Counted from the stretch's first letter, positions 19,277 through 30,943 are shown. The stretch: DNA of 64,000 nucleotides from JAOZPE01 sp964601275 (GCA_964601275.1 CAZRMV010000001.1:434001-498000); one strand, 5' to 3'. Program-made: numbers and translations. The notes: generated from the letters alone by a model not told the origin.

Positions 19277-20716
19277 TCAGGAAGGGCCTTCCACCAGCCG
19301 GCGTGCCGCTTCCCGGTGCCGGGGAAGCAGGGTCGCCAGATCCTCGGTCAGCAGGCGACCCTCCTCGACGACCCGGCGCCCGTCCACCACCACGGTCCTC
19401 GCCCGGAAGGGGCCGCAGAACAGCAGGGCGGCCAGTGGGTCATGGGCTCCGCTGGCCGCGATCTCCTCGCGAAGATCGTAGACCACGAAGTCGGCGGCCG
19501 AATCCACGCCGAGCCAACCCAGTTCCCTCCGGCCGAGACAGGCGGCTCCTCCCAGGGTGGCCAACTCCAACGCTTCCATCGCGGTCATCCCGGCGGCGCC
19601 GCTCTCCAGGCGCCGCAGGTAGAGGGCCATGCGGGCCTCGTTCAGCAGGTGCCCGGTGTCGTTGCTGGCGCTGCCATCGACCCCCAATCCCACCGGGCAG
19701 CCCGCTCCGCGCAGCGCTGGGACCGGACAGATCCCCGACCCCAGGCGCATGTTGGAACTGGGACAGTGGACGATCCCGGTGCCGGCCTTTCCCAGGCGGG
19801 CGATCTCCGCTTCGTTGAACCAGATCCCGTGGGCGAGCCAGATGTCCGCCCCGGTCCATTCCACCCGCTCGAGGAAGTCGAGCGGCCGGCAACCGAAGTG
19901 CTCCTGGCAATAGAGGTTCTCGTCGCGGGTCTCGGCGAGGTGGGTGTGCAGGCGCACTCCCCGCGCCCGGGCCAGGCGCGCGGTCGCCCGCATGAGATCC
20001 TCGCTGACCGAGAAGGGAGCGCAGGGTGCCAGCGCAACCTGGGTCATCGCGTAGGGCGCAGGATCGTGCCACCGGTCGATCACCCTCTCGCAGTCCTCCA
20101 GGATCACCTCCTCGTCCTGGGTGCAGGAGACCGGCGGCAGCCCGCCCCGGCGCTCATCGACGCTCATCGAGCCGCGGGTGGCGACGAAACGGATGCCCAG
20201 GTCGCGGGCGGCCAGGATGGAAGCGTCCAGGAGATCAGGCGCTCCCTCGCGGGGAAAGAGGTAGTGGTGATCGCTGGTGGTGGTGCAGCCCGACAGCAGG
20301 AGTTCGGCGCAGCCGACCCGCGAAGCCAGGTCGAGGTTCTCCGGGGTGAAGCCGGACCAGACCGGGTAGAGGCTGCGCAACCAGTCGAAGAGCTCGCGAT
20401 TCTGGGCCGGTGGATAGGCCCGGGTCAGGTTCTGGCAGAGATGATGGTGCACGTTCACCAGGCCGGGCAGGACGATGCCCCCCTTCAGGGAGATCGTCTC
20501 CGCATCGGCCCCGGCGGGAGGCGCCCCGGTTCCGATGCCGACCACCCGGCCTCCCCGGGTGCGCAGCCACGCGTCCTGGAGAACGGTCCCGGATGGCCGC
20601 ATCGGGACCAGCAGTCCGATGTCCCGCCACAGAACGGTGGGTGGAGAAGACGCCCCGGCCTCGGCCCCAGATGAAGAGGCCCGGCGAGGGGAGGGGGAGT
20701 CGGGAGTGGGATCCAT
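19277..20716 (-). CDS. Amidohydrolase, 8-oxoguanine/triazine deaminase type (COG0402)
   Basis: This 479-residue metal-dependent hydrolase has the metal motif 'VHHHLCQNLTRAY', then 'RLHTHLAET', 'WLAHGIWFNE' and the metal Asp in 'GLGVDGSASND'. The sequence is closest in style to 8-oxoguanine deaminase and hydroxy-atrazine hydrolases, so a purine or pterin-like base is a reasonable substrate, but this is family inference. The start ATG has no ribosome site and sits about 8 bases after a TATACC box, so the mRNA may be leaderless. It converges with the glycosyltransferase gene. Confidence 0.8.
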   Translation of the reverse strand: MDPTPDSPSPRRASSSGAEAGASSPPTVLWRDIGLLVPMRPSGTVLQDAWLRTRGGRVVGIGTGAPPAGADAETISLKGGIVLPGLVNVHHHLCQNLTRAYPPAQNRELFDWLRSLYPVWSGFTPENLDLASRVGCAELLLSGCTTTSDHHYLFPREGAPDLLDASILAARDLGIRFVATRGSMSVDERRGGLPPVSCTQDEEVILEDCERVIDRWHDPAPYAMTQVALAPCAPFSVSEDLMRATARLARARGVRLHTHLAETRDENLYCQEHFGCRPLDFLERVEWTGADIWLAHGIWFNEAEIARLGKAGTGIVHCPSSNMRLGSGICPVPALRGAGCPVGLGVDGSASNDTGHLLNEARMALYLRRLESGAAGMTAMEALELATLGGAACLGRRELGWLGVDSAADFVVYDLREEIAASGAHDPLAALLFCGPFRARTVVVDGRRVVEEGRLLTEDLATLLPRHREAARRLVEGPS

Positions 20717-20724
20717 GGGGCCAA

Positions 20725-20753
20725 GGTATACCACACGCGTGCGGAGCGGAAAA
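20725..20753 (-). promoter_or_regulatory. Candidate promoter of the amidohydrolase gene
   Basis: On the minus strand TTTTCC and TATACC are 17 bases apart, and the ATG follows only 8 bases after the -10 box. If used, it would give a leaderless mRNA. Confidence 0.3.
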
Positions 20754-20868
20754 ACGGATCCCCCGGCCCGCGCGGCGGAAGATCTGCGCGTGACCCGCAG
20801 GGAAGGCGCCCTTGCCGAGCCGACCGCCCCCGAACCCGCGGCGGACAAACAACACAAATGAGGGCTCA

Positions 20869-21054
20869 ATGTGTTGTGATACCACAGTTCACCACAAAAC
20901 TGCCTGGGTCGAGGGACCCCCGATGACAACAAAGTGGACACCTGGAGATCCTGGAACAATCCGGGAACTTTTGGCGGGACAGGGAGTTGAAGGCTTTGTC
21001 AGAGCGAAGAGCGAGTTTGGCACCTCCAGTGCTTTGTCCCTGGTCGCGAAGTGA
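20869..21054 (+). CDS. Doubtful 61-residue small protein
   Basis: The frame begins with GAGGG four bases before ATG and reads MCCDTTVHHKTAWVEG onward, ending LSLVAK. It has no recognised domain or membrane helix. It spans the less GC-rich island and overlaps a sigma-54-like site near its end. Listed because nothing else explains this stretch. Confidence 0.2.
   Translation: MCCDTTVHHKTAWVEGPPMTTKWTPGDPGTIRELLAGQGVEGFVRAKSEFGTSSALSLVAK
21017..21032 (+). promoter_or_regulatory. Sigma-54-like promoter element
   Basis: TTGGCAC, five bases, then GTGC matches the -24 GG / -12 GC layout of sigma-54 promoters with one mismatch in the -12 box. It points into the rest of the gap and towards the 3' end of the convergent sigma-54 activator gene. 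A chance match is possible. Confidence 0.25.
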
Positions 21055-21481
21055 GGCGGTGCCCGTGGACGGAAGAACGCGTTCGCGGAATCGACTGGGC
21101 GAAAGGACGTGTGAACGACGGAGGACCCCGCTCGGGCAAGGCGACATCCCCACCGGCCACCCCACCCCATGACGTCACGGCCGGTGCCCCCGAAAGGGGA
21201 AGGATGTCGGGAGACGGGGCCGTCCGTCGCGCAAAGAGAACCCGGGGAGTTGGCGAGAGCTCCCGAAGATGCCGCCCGGCATCGCGTGGTTCTCCTGACA
21301 ACGTAGTGGAGGCGGTGCTCTTGGCGAGGGAGCATCGCAACCCGGCTCAACAGCAGCGTTGTCAGTCTGCAAGCGGGGCGCCTTTGGCGAGAGAGGCGTC
21401 CCGCTTCCTTGTCTCCGGGGGTGTCCTCCGCCCGGGTCCGCAGGGTCTGCGCCCGGGTCCGGGAGGGCGCCTTCTGTCCGC

Positions 21482-23494
<2,013 letters not shown>

Positions 23495-23701
23495 AGAATC
23501 CTCCGAAGGAAACTGTCGCGATGAACGCTCGGTCCGACGGACCGGGCTGAGCCTAGCACGACGGCGTCGGATTGTCGCCCACCCCGCGTGCAGCTCTTCT
23601 TTACTGCGGGCCCTTGGCCTCCTACACTCTCAGCTCCCATTGCGCGTCATGACCATTCCCGGATCCATCCGGGTCCGATCCATCTCCCGGAGGCTTCCAT
23701 C

Positions 23702-25309
23702 GTGCGCAGGCTCAGCAGCTCGATCTCTCCCCAATCGCCGGATTTCCAACGCAACCGCCAGGCCAATCTCGAGCGGCTCGAACTTTTGAAGGAGCGGATG
23801 GACGCAGCGCGCCGGGGCGGAAGCGAGAAGGCGCGCGAACTCCACCTGAGCCGGGGCAAGATGCTCGTCCGCGATCGCGTCGACGCCTTGCTCGACCCGG
23901 GCAGCCCCTTCCTCGAACTGTCGCCGTTGGCCGGTTTCGAAGTCTATGATTCGCCTCTGCCGGCGGGCGGGGTCGTGACCGGTATCGGCAACGTCCACGG
24001 CCGCCAGGTGATGATCGTGGCCAATGACGCAACGGTGAAGGGAGGCAGCTATCATCCGATCACGGTGAAGAAGCATCTGCGGGCGCAGGAGATCGCATTG
24101 GAGAACCGGCTCCCCTGCATCTACCTCGTCGACAGCGGGGGCGCGTTCCTTCCCCTGCAGGCCGAGGTCTTTCCCGACCGCGACCACTTCGGTCGCATCT
24201 TCTTCAACCAGGCGCAGATGAGCGCGCGGGGCATTCCCCAGATCTCGGCGGTCCTGGGATCCTGCACCGCGGGGGGAGCCTACGTGCCCGCGATGAGCGA
24301 CGAGGTGGTGATCGTCCAGGAGCAGGGCACGATCTTCCTGGGAGGTCCGCCCCTGGTGAAGGCGGCCACCGGCGAGGAGGTGACCGCCGAGGAACTGGGG
24401 GGAGGCGATGTCCACACCCGAATCAGCGGGGTGGCGGACATGCTGGCCAAGGACGACGCCCAGGCGCTCTCGATGGTGCGCAACATCGTGGAGAACCTGG
24501 CCGTGGTGGAGAAGGCGAGGATCCCCCGCGCCGAGCCGGAAGATCCCCACTATGACCCCGAGGAACTCCTGGGAATCCTTCCCGACGATCCGCGCCGTCC
24601 CTTCGAGGTGCGCGAGGTGATCGCCCGGATGGTGGACGGCTCCCGCTTCCACGAATTCAAGGAACGTTACGGCAACACCGTGGTCACCGGTTTCTGCCGC
24701 ATCCACGGCTATGAAATCGGGATCGTGGCCAACAACGGCGTACTCTTCAGCGAGAGCGCGTTGAAGGTCACCCACTTCATCCAGCTCTGCACTTCGCGGG
24801 GAATCCCCCTGCTCTTCCTGCAGAACATCACCGGATACATGGTGGGCAAGAAGTACGAACAGGGCGGCATCGCCAAGGACGGAGCGAAGATGGTCAATGC
24901 GGTGGCCAACGCCGCCGTGCCCAAGTTCACCGTGATCATCGGGGGAAGCCACGGGGCGGGGAACTACGGAATGTGCGGGCGCGCCTACCAGCCGCGCTTG
25001 CTGTTCATGTGGCCGGGAAGCCGGATCAGCGTGATGGGTGGGGAACAGGCGGCCAACGTGCTGGCCACGGTGAAGAAGGACCAGCTGGCCCGCCGGGGAG
25101 AAACGATGACCGAAGAGGAGGAAGCCGCGTTCAAACAACCCATCCTGGACAAGTACGCGCTGGAGAGTTCCCCCTACTACAGCACCGCGCGCCTGTGGGA
25201 CGACGGCATCCTCGATCCCCGGCAGACCCGGGACGTGCTGGGCTTGTCCATCGAGATGAGCCTGAACGCACCCATCCCGAAGACCGAGTACGGAGTGTTC
25301 CGGTTCTAG
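23702..25309 (+). CDS. Acyl-CoA carboxylase carboxyltransferase subunit, 3-methylcrotonyl-CoA carboxylase beta type
   Basis: This 535-residue protein has both N and C carboxyltransferase halves. It transfers CO2 from biotin to an acyl-CoA. Length, start ('RRLSSSISPQSPDFQRN') and motifs such as 'LVDSGGAFLPLQAEVFPD', 'GSCTAGGAYVPAM' and 'LQNITGYMVGKKYEQGG' match the MCC-beta branch (leucine degradation) better than propionyl-CoA carboxylase. GTG at 23702 follows GGAGG and gives the family's usual length. The partner hydratase, biotin carboxylase and carrier lie 3-6 kb downstream. Confidence 0.88.
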   Translation: MRRLSSSISPQSPDFQRNRQANLERLELLKERMDAARRGGSEKARELHLSRGKMLVRDRVDALLDPGSPFLELSPLAGFEVYDSPLPAGGVVTGIGNVHGRQVMIVANDATVKGGSYHPITVKKHLRAQEIALENRLPCIYLVDSGGAFLPLQAEVFPDRDHFGRIFFNQAQMSARGIPQISAVLGSCTAGGAYVPAMSDEVVIVQEQGTIFLGGPPLVKAATGEEVTAEELGGGDVHTRISGVADMLAKDDAQALSMVRNIVENLAVVEKARIPRAEPEDPHYDPEELLGILPDDPRRPFEVREVIARMVDGSRFHEFKERYGNTVVTGFCRIHGYEIGIVANNGVLFSESALKVTHFIQLCTSRGIPLLFLQNITGYMVGKKYEQGGIAKDGAKMVNAVANAAVPKFTVIIGGSHGAGNYGMCGRAYQPRLLFMWPGSRISVMGGEQAANVLATVKKDQLARRGETMTEEEEAAFKQPILDKYALESSPYYSTARLWDDGILDPRQTRDVLGLSIEMSLNAPIPKTEYGVFRF

Positions 25310-25404
25310 GCGCGGCGGGGTCTCGAGTCCGCGAGGGTCGGGGGCATTCCGTTTCCCGGCGGAATCTCGACAGCCGATGAACCGGCGGAAAGGAAGCGAG
25401 CGCG

Positions 25405-26760
25405 GTGGAGTCCGAATTGAAGGCCCTCTACACCGATCATGTCGACACCCTGGGCAAGGACTACGCGGCGGCGCTCGCCGCGCTCTCCTCGGAGGGTCGC
25501 GGTTTTCCGGGCATCGTCTTCGCGGCGGGAGGCGAGATCCTCTATCACGCCGACGACCAACCGATCCCCTACAAACCGGCGCCGCACTTCGCGCGCTGGG
25601 CTCCGGTGAAGGGTCCGGATCACCTGCTCGTCTTTCGCCCGGGAGAGACCCCGCGGCTCTTGCTGGTGGTTCCCCGGGACTACTGGTACGAGCCACCCGC
25701 CCCGGTGGACCATCCCTACCCGAAGGTCCTGGTCGTGGAGGTGGTGGCCAGTCGGGAGGCGGCCATCGCCGGAGCGGGGGATGTGTCCGATCTCGCGTAC
25801 GTGGGCTACGACCGCAAGGTCGCCGAAGCCCTGGGGATCCCCGCCGAGGCGATCGAGCCGGAAGGCTTGATGGCTCGGCTGGACTGGTTGCGCGGCCTGA
25901 AGACCCCCTACGAGATCGAGTGCATCCGCCGGGCCGCCGATCGCGCCGGGCTGGGCCATGCCACGGTGCGGGCCGGAGCGAGGAGCGGGCATTCCGAACG
26001 AGCCCTGCACGCGGGATACCTGGCGGCAGTCGGTCACCTGGAGACGGAGGTTCCCTATACCAACATCATCGCGTGGAACGAGCACTCCGCGATCCTGCAC
26101 TACCAGAGCAAGGTGGGCGAAGACCCTTCCACGACCGCCAACCTCCTGATCGACGCCGGAGCCGCGGTCCACGGGTACGCCAGCGATGTCACCCGTACCT
26201 ATCCGCAAGCGGCGGCGCCGCACGTGTTCCGGGAAATCGTCGACCGCCTCGACACCTTGCAACGGCAATTGGTACAGGAAGTGGTCCCCGGTCGTTCCTA
26301 CGTCGATCTGCACGAACGGGCGCTGCGGGGGATCACGGAGATCCTGAACGAGGCGGGGATCTTGAAGGTATCCGCCGACGAGGCCTTCGACCGCGGCCTG
26401 GCCGATCCCTTCTTTCCCCACGGCCTGGGGCATCACCTGGGCCTGCAGGTGCACGATGTGGGGGGAAGGCAAGCCGAACCGGCCGGCGGTTCCATCGAAC
26501 CGCCGGCGCGCTATCCCCACCTGCGCACCACCCGGCAGATCTCTGCGGGCCAGGTGCTCACCATCGAGCCGGGAATCTACTTCATCCCCATGCTGCTCGA
26601 GCCCTTCCGCCGGGCCGAGACCGCGTTCGCCTTCGATTGGAAGCTCATCGACGAGGAACTCGTCGCCTGCGGCGGGGTGCGGATCGAGGACGACATCCTG
26701 TGTACCGAGAGCGGACCCGAGGATCTCACCCGGCCGGCCATCCCGGGACATCGGGACTGA
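25405..26760 (+). CDS. pepQ: Xaa-Pro dipeptidase (PepQ-like M24 metallopeptidase)
   Basis: This 451-residue cytosolic enzyme splits Xaa-Pro dipeptides. The pita-bread catalytic domain carries the five metal ligands: Asp and Asp in 'LIDAGAAVHGYASDVTRTY', His in 'FPHGLGHHLGLQVHDVG', Glu in 'LTIEPGIYF' and Glu in 'GGVRIEDDIL'. Length matches E. coli PepQ (about 443). The GTG start has a GGAAAGGAA region upstream. Its place within a leucine-catabolism cluster suggests supply of amino acids from peptides. Confidence 0.9.
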   Translation: MESELKALYTDHVDTLGKDYAAALAALSSEGRGFPGIVFAAGGEILYHADDQPIPYKPAPHFARWAPVKGPDHLLVFRPGETPRLLLVVPRDYWYEPPAPVDHPYPKVLVVEVVASREAAIAGAGDVSDLAYVGYDRKVAEALGIPAEAIEPEGLMARLDWLRGLKTPYEIECIRRAADRAGLGHATVRAGARSGHSERALHAGYLAAVGHLETEVPYTNIIAWNEHSAILHYQSKVGEDPSTTANLLIDAGAAVHGYASDVTRTYPQAAAPHVFREIVDRLDTLQRQLVQEVVPGRSYVDLHERALRGITEILNEAGILKVSADEAFDRGLADPFFPHGLGHHLGLQVHDVGGRQAEPAGGSIEPPARYPHLRTTRQISAGQVLTIEPGIYFIPMLLEPFRRAETAFAFDWKLIDEELVACGGVRIEDDILCTESGPEDLTRPAIPGHRD

Positions 26761-26882
26761 GGTCTCGATCTCTCAGCCCTGGGTTTGCCAACCACACATC
26801 CGGCCCGGTCGGGCGTGATGCATCGTTCCGCTCGATCCACGGCCCGCCGTCCGGGGATTGCCTGCCCCCCTGCTCTCCCATC

Positions 26883-28292
26883 CTACCCGGTCTGGGTGCC
26901 CAGGTCGGCCAGGACCTTGGCCACACACCCGGTGATCCGGCGCGCGGTTTCCAGGTGGAGGAATTCGTTCGGCCCGTGCGCATTCGACTGGGGCCCGAGA
27001 ACCCCGGTGATCAGGAACTGGGCCTGGGGGAAGCGCTCGCCCAGCATCGCCATGAAGGGGATGCTTCCCCCTTCACCCATGTAGCACACCGGTTGACCGA
27101 AGAAGAGCTCGGAGGCCTCGGCCAACGAATCCGCCAGCCAGGACGACAGGGGAGGGGAATCCCACCCGGCGCCGGGAGCATCCACCGAGAAGCGCACCTG
27201 GGCGTGGTAGGGAGGATCCTTCTCGAGCACCTCCTTCACTTTCCTGGCGGCTCGCTCGGCATCGACCGCGGGAGGCAGCCGGAGGGACAGCTTGAACGCG
27301 GTCTTCGGCCGGAGGACGTTTCCCGCGTCGGCCACCGCGGGAAACCCATCGGCTCCGGTTACCGACACGGTGGCGTGCCAGGTGCGCCGCAACACCAGCT
27401 CGGTGCCGTCGAAGGTCGTGGGCGTAACTCCCGGAAGCAGGGGAAACTGCTTGTAGACCTCGTCGCCCAGGACCTCCGCGACGGTGGCGGCTTGCTCGAT
27501 GCGGTGGCCGGGAATATCGCACTCGAGTTCGGGTAAGAGGATCTCTCCGGTCTTCTCGTCCTCGATGCGGCTGATCAATGCGCGGGCGACGCGGAAACTC
27601 GAGGCAACCACCCCGCTGGCGTCTCCCGAGTGGACCCCTTCGGACAGCAGACTGACCTCGAGGGTTCCGGTGATGTTGCCGCGCAGGCTGGTGGTGCACC
27701 AGAGGTGATCGTAGTCGCCGCAACCGGAATCGAGACAGATCACCAGTTCGGGAACGCCGATCCAGTCGGACAGGTGCTCGATGTAGACCGGCAGATCCGG
27801 ACTTCCGCTCTCCTCACCGGCTTCGATGAGGATGACACACCTCGGATGCTCGATTCCCTGCTCCTGGAGCGCTTCGATCGCGCTCACCGCGGAGAAGATG
27901 GCGTAGCCGTCGTCGGCGCCGCCGCGGCCATAGAGTTTCCCGTCCTGCAGTACCGGCTCCCAAGGGCCCTTGCCTTCATCCCAACCGATCATCTCCGGTT
28001 GCTTGTCCAAGTGCCCGTAGAGGAGGACCGTGCCTCCCTTGCCGTCGATCTCGATGGTGATCAAGGGGGTGCGTCCTTCCAGACGGACGACCTCCAGCCG
28101 CATTCCCTTCAACTTGCGGGAATCCGCCCATCCCGCGAGCAATTCCACCGCTCGGTCCATGTGTCCGTGCTCGGCCCACTGGGGATCGAAGTCGGGCGAC
28201 TTGTTCGGGATGGTGATGTACTCGGCCAGGGTGGGGACGATGTCCTCTTCCCAGCGGCTCTCGATCGCTTTCTGAAGCCGTTCGATGTCCAT
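26883..28292 (-). CDS. M20-family dipeptidase/metallopeptidase
   Basis: This 469-residue di-zinc exopeptidase has 'LYGHLDKQPE' (His, Asp), 'GRGGADDGYA' (bridging Asp), the catalytic 'IEAGEESGS' and a late His in 'SNAHGPNEFLHLE', with a dimerisation domain in the middle. It resembles the CNDP/DapE-like dipeptidase branch that cleaves di- and tripeptides. GGGAGGG precedes the ATG. It is on the strand opposite its neighbours, converging with pepQ and divergent from the hydratase gene. Confidence 0.88.
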   Translation of the reverse strand: MDIERLQKAIESRWEEDIVPTLAEYITIPNKSPDFDPQWAEHGHMDRAVELLAGWADSRKLKGMRLEVVRLEGRTPLITIEIDGKGGTVLLYGHLDKQPEMIGWDEGKGPWEPVLQDGKLYGRGGADDGYAIFSAVSAIEALQEQGIEHPRCVILIEAGEESGSPDLPVYIEHLSDWIGVPELVICLDSGCGDYDHLWCTTSLRGNITGTLEVSLLSEGVHSGDASGVVASSFRVARALISRIEDEKTGEILLPELECDIPGHRIEQAATVAEVLGDEVYKQFPLLPGVTPTTFDGTELVLRRTWHATVSVTGADGFPAVADAGNVLRPKTAFKLSLRLPPAVDAERAARKVKEVLEKDPPYHAQVRFSVDAPGAGWDSPPLSSWLADSLAEASELFFGQPVCYMGEGGSIPFMAMLGERFPQAQFLITGVLGPQSNAHGPNEFLHLETARRITGCVAKVLADLGTQTG

Positions 28293-28628
28293 GGGCCCTC
28301 CCGGGCGGCGTGATGGAAAAAGTGCACTCGACCGGATTCTCCCGGCCGAGGATTCCTTCGCCGGAGATGGATCCAGAATGCTCGTCCCGCCGGGGGAAAG
28401 CAAGAGCCCAGGCTCCCGACCGGCGGCGGCACGGCGGGGGCCGTGGGAGCGGAAACGGCCCAACGCAAGTCCGCCATCTCCGGAAAGCCCGGGGTCGAGG
28501 TGCGGTGGACGGTGGAAGCTGTGCGCCGTATACTCGCCGCCGGTCCGCGAACAAGTGCGATGGCGGCTGGCGCCCGCGGAAGCGGCGGGGCGCGGATCCT
28601 CACTCTTGGCCGAGGCAGTGGAGGCGGA
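28293..28628. other. Divergent gap between peptidase and hydratase genes
   Basis: This region holds the start regions of two divergent genes and a candidate plus-strand promoter at 28506-28534. An in-frame upstream extension of the hydratase gene exists but lacks domain similarity and a ribosome site. Nothing else is seen. Confidence 0.45.
28506..28534 (+). promoter_or_regulatory. Candidate promoter of the hydratase-carboxylase operon
   Basis: TGGACG and TATACT are 17 bases apart, giving a leader of about 90 bases before the hydratase start. TATACT is a good -10 in this GC-rich setting. Confidence 0.4.
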
Positions 28629-29426
28629 ATGAGCGAGAAACTGGAAGTCGTCGATCGGGGTGTCGTACGTGAGCTGCGCCTGAACCGTCCCGAGGTGCGC
28701 AATGCCTTGGACGAAGAGCTGATCGTCCTCCTCAGCCAGGAACTGCGGAGGGCCGCCGTCGACGAGGAGATCCGTTTCGTGGTCCTCTCCGGCGAGGGCA
28801 AGAGCTTCTGCGCCGGGGCGGACATCGACTACATGCGGCGGATGGCCGACTACGATCGTGACGCCAACCTGCGCGACGCCCGACAACTCAGTGGGGTCTT
28901 CGAGGCCATCTCCGCCTGCCCCAAGCCGGTGGTGGCGCGGGTGCACGGCGCGGCCATCGGGGGCGCGGTGGGCCTGGTGGCCGCCAGCGACGTGGTGATC
29001 GCGGCCGAGGGGACGAAGTTCGGCTTCACCGAGGCCCGGCTGGGCATCGTTCCGGCGGTGATCTCGCCCTTCGTGCTGCGGCGCCTTGGCCCGGGCGCCT
29101 GCCGGACCCTCTTCCTGACCACGGAGATCTTCACCAGCCGCCGGGCCCGGGAGCTGGGACTGGTCGACCAGGTGGTCGCCGTCGAAGAACTGGACGCTGC
29201 GGTCGAGGTGGTGCTCAAGGAACTCAGCCAGGGTGGTCCCACCGCCCAGGCCGCCTGCAAGAAGCTTCTCGATGAGATCGCCGTCCTGCCTCTGGAAGAA
29301 GCAGTGCAGAGAACCCCCCGCTGGATCGCCGACCAGCGGGCCACCGACGAGGCCAAAGAAGGTTTCGCCGCGTTTTCCGAGAAGCGTCCCACTCGATGGA
29401 CGTCCGAGTTCGAGGAGGAAACATGA
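28629..29426 (+). CDS. Enoyl-CoA hydratase family protein, probable methylglutaconyl-CoA hydratase
   Basis: This 265-residue crotonase-fold protein has the oxyanion-hole motif 'SFCAGADIDYMRRM' and the second loop 'HGAAIGGAVGLVAASD'. The region 'FTEARLGIVPAVISPFV' carries the glutamate expected in hydratases. The tight operon with biotin carboxylase and carrier, and the nearby MCC-beta-like gene, suggest hydration of 3-methylglutaconyl-CoA to HMG-CoA in leucine breakdown. GGAGGCGG precedes the ATG. Its stop overlaps the next start (ATGA). Confidence 0.82.
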   Translation: MSEKLEVVDRGVVRELRLNRPEVRNALDEELIVLLSQELRRAAVDEEIRFVVLSGEGKSFCAGADIDYMRRMADYDRDANLRDARQLSGVFEAISACPKPVVARVHGAAIGGAVGLVAASDVVIAAEGTKFGFTEARLGIVPAVISPFVLRRLGPGACRTLFLTTEIFTSRRARELGLVDQVVAVEELDAAVEVVLKELSQGGPTAQAACKKLLDEIAVLPLEEAVQRTPRWIADQRATDEAKEGFAAFSEKRPTRWTSEFEEET

Positions 29427-30943
29427 GTCGTCGCATCCAGCGGATCCTGGTGGCGAACCGGGGCGAGATCGCGGTTCGCGTGATCCGCGCCTGCCGCGAG
29501 CTGGGCATCTCCTCGGTCGCGGTCGCCAGCGAAGCCGATCGCTTCGCCTTGCACGCCCAACTCGCCGATGAAGTGGTGGAGATCGGACCGGCCGAGTCGG
29601 CGAAGAGCTACCTGGTGCAGGAGAATGTGATTGCCGCCGCGGTCAACACGCACTGCGACGCCGTCCACCCGGGCTATGGCTTCCTCGCCGAGAACGCCGG
29701 ATTCGCCCGCGCTTGTGCCGACGCGGGACTCATCTTCATCGGACCCACCCCCGAAGTGATCGAGGAGATGGGGCTGAAGACCCGGGCGCGCGCGCGGATG
29801 CAGGAAGCCGGGGTCCCGGTCGTTCCCGGAGCGCTCCTGGGCGAGGGCGAGGACCGGTCGCATTGGCCGGAGGTCGCTGCCAAGGTGGGATACCCTCTCC
29901 TGGTGAAGGCTTCGGCCGGAGGTGGGGGCAAGGGAATGCGCGCGGTCCACGAAGAAGGCGAACTCGTCGACGCCATCGCGGCCGCCCAGCGCGAGGCGAT
30001 CTCCGCCTTCGGGAACGGCGAGGTCTACCTGGAACGATTGCTGGTGGATCCCCGCCACATCGAGGTACAGGTCCTCGGCGATACCCACGGCAACGTGGTG
30101 CACCTGGGCGAGCGCGAGTGCTCGATCCAGCGGCGCCACCAGAAGATCGTGGAGGAGTCGCCCGCCCCCGGACTGCGCCAGGATCTGCGGGAGCAGATCC
30201 ACGAGACCGCGGTCCGCGCCGCCGCCGCGGTGGGCTACGTGGGCGCGGGTACAGTGGAGATGCTGCTGGATCCGCCGACGGGGGAGTTCTTCTTCCTCGA
30301 GATGAACACCCGCCTGCAGGTCGAGCACCCGGTGACCGAGTGGGTGAGCGGCATCGACCTGGTGGCCCAGCAGATCCGCATCGCCGAGGGCGCGGCTCTT
30401 CCTTTCACCCAGAAGGAGATCCAGATGCGGGGACACAGCATCGAGGTGCGCCTCTACGCCGAGGACCCCGCGCAGGGCTTCTTGCCCCAGACCGGCGAGG
30501 TCCTTCTCTTCGAGGCCCCGGGAGGGCCGGGGGTGCGGGTGGATTCGGGCATCAACACCGGCGCCGAGGTGTCGCTCCACTACGATCCGATGATCGCCAA
30601 GCTCTCCACCTGGGCCGCCGACCGCGACGAGGCCCGCCGCCGCATGCTGGAGGCCCTGCGGGAGACCGTGCTGCTCGGGGTCGGGAGCAACCTCTCCTAC
30701 CTGCATGACATCCTGGACCACCCGGCCTTCGCCGCGGGGGAGACCCACACCGGGTTCCTTCCCCGGCATTTCGAGGGCTGGAAGCCGCAGACCCCCGAGA
30801 CCCTGCTGGCGGTGGCCACCGCGGTCTTCAGCGGAATGATCCACTCGGGCGGTCGAGGCCCCCGCCGGGAACGCGAGGCGGCGGGCGTCGCCGGCGGACC
30901 CTGGGAGAACCTGGGAGCCTTCCGGATGGGGGAGAACGCATGA
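29423..30943 (+). CDS. Biotin carboxylase subunit of an acyl-CoA carboxylase
   Basis: This 506-residue ATP-grasp enzyme carboxylates biotin on its carrier. 'ILVANRGEIAVRVIRACRE' opens the pre-ATP-grasp domain, 'KASAGGGGKGMRAV' is the glycine-rich ATP loop, 'EMNTRLQVEHPVTE' holds the catalytic Glu and Arg, and a biotin carboxylase C-terminal domain follows. Unlike typical MCC-alpha (about 660 residues) it ends without a biotinyl domain, which is encoded by the next gene. It overlaps both neighbours by 4 bases. Confidence 0.92.
   Translation: MSRRIQRILVANRGEIAVRVIRACRELGISSVAVASEADRFALHAQLADEVVEIGPAESAKSYLVQENVIAAAVNTHCDAVHPGYGFLAENAGFARACADAGLIFIGPTPEVIEEMGLKTRARARMQEAGVPVVPGALLGEGEDRSHWPEVAAKVGYPLLVKASAGGGGKGMRAVHEEGELVDAIAAAQREAISAFGNGEVYLERLLVDPRHIEVQVLGDTHGNVVHLGERECSIQRRHQKIVEESPAPGLRQDLREQIHETAVRAAAAVGYVGAGTVEMLLDPPTGEFFFLEMNTRLQVEHPVTEWVSGIDLVAQQIRIAEGAALPFTQKEIQMRGHSIEVRLYAEDPAQGFLPQTGEVLLFEAPGGPGVRVDSGINTGAEVSLHYDPMIAKLSTWAADRDEARRRMLEALRETVLLGVGSNLSYLHDILDHPAFAAGETHTGFLPRHFEGWKPQTPETLLAVATAVFSGMIHSGGRGPRREREAAGVAGGPWENLGAFRMGENA

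Larger units (their letters stand above)
20717..21481. other. 765-base gap without an assigned gene
   Basis: This is the longest unexplained stretch in the window. The part from about 20850 to 21050 is less GC-rich than its surroundings. It holds the candidate amidohydrolase promoter, one short plus-strand reading frame, a sigma-54-like site, and near its end a GCCCGGGTCCG direct repeat (two copies around 21430-21470). I see no tRNA, CRISPR or transposon ends. Confidence 0.4.

Noticed and set aside
21056..21480. Plus- or minus-strand open frames of 100-230 codons in the long gap
   Set aside because: Composition is dominated by Arg, Pro, Gly and Ser with no domain, and starts lack ribosome sites; typical of non-coding GC-rich DNA.
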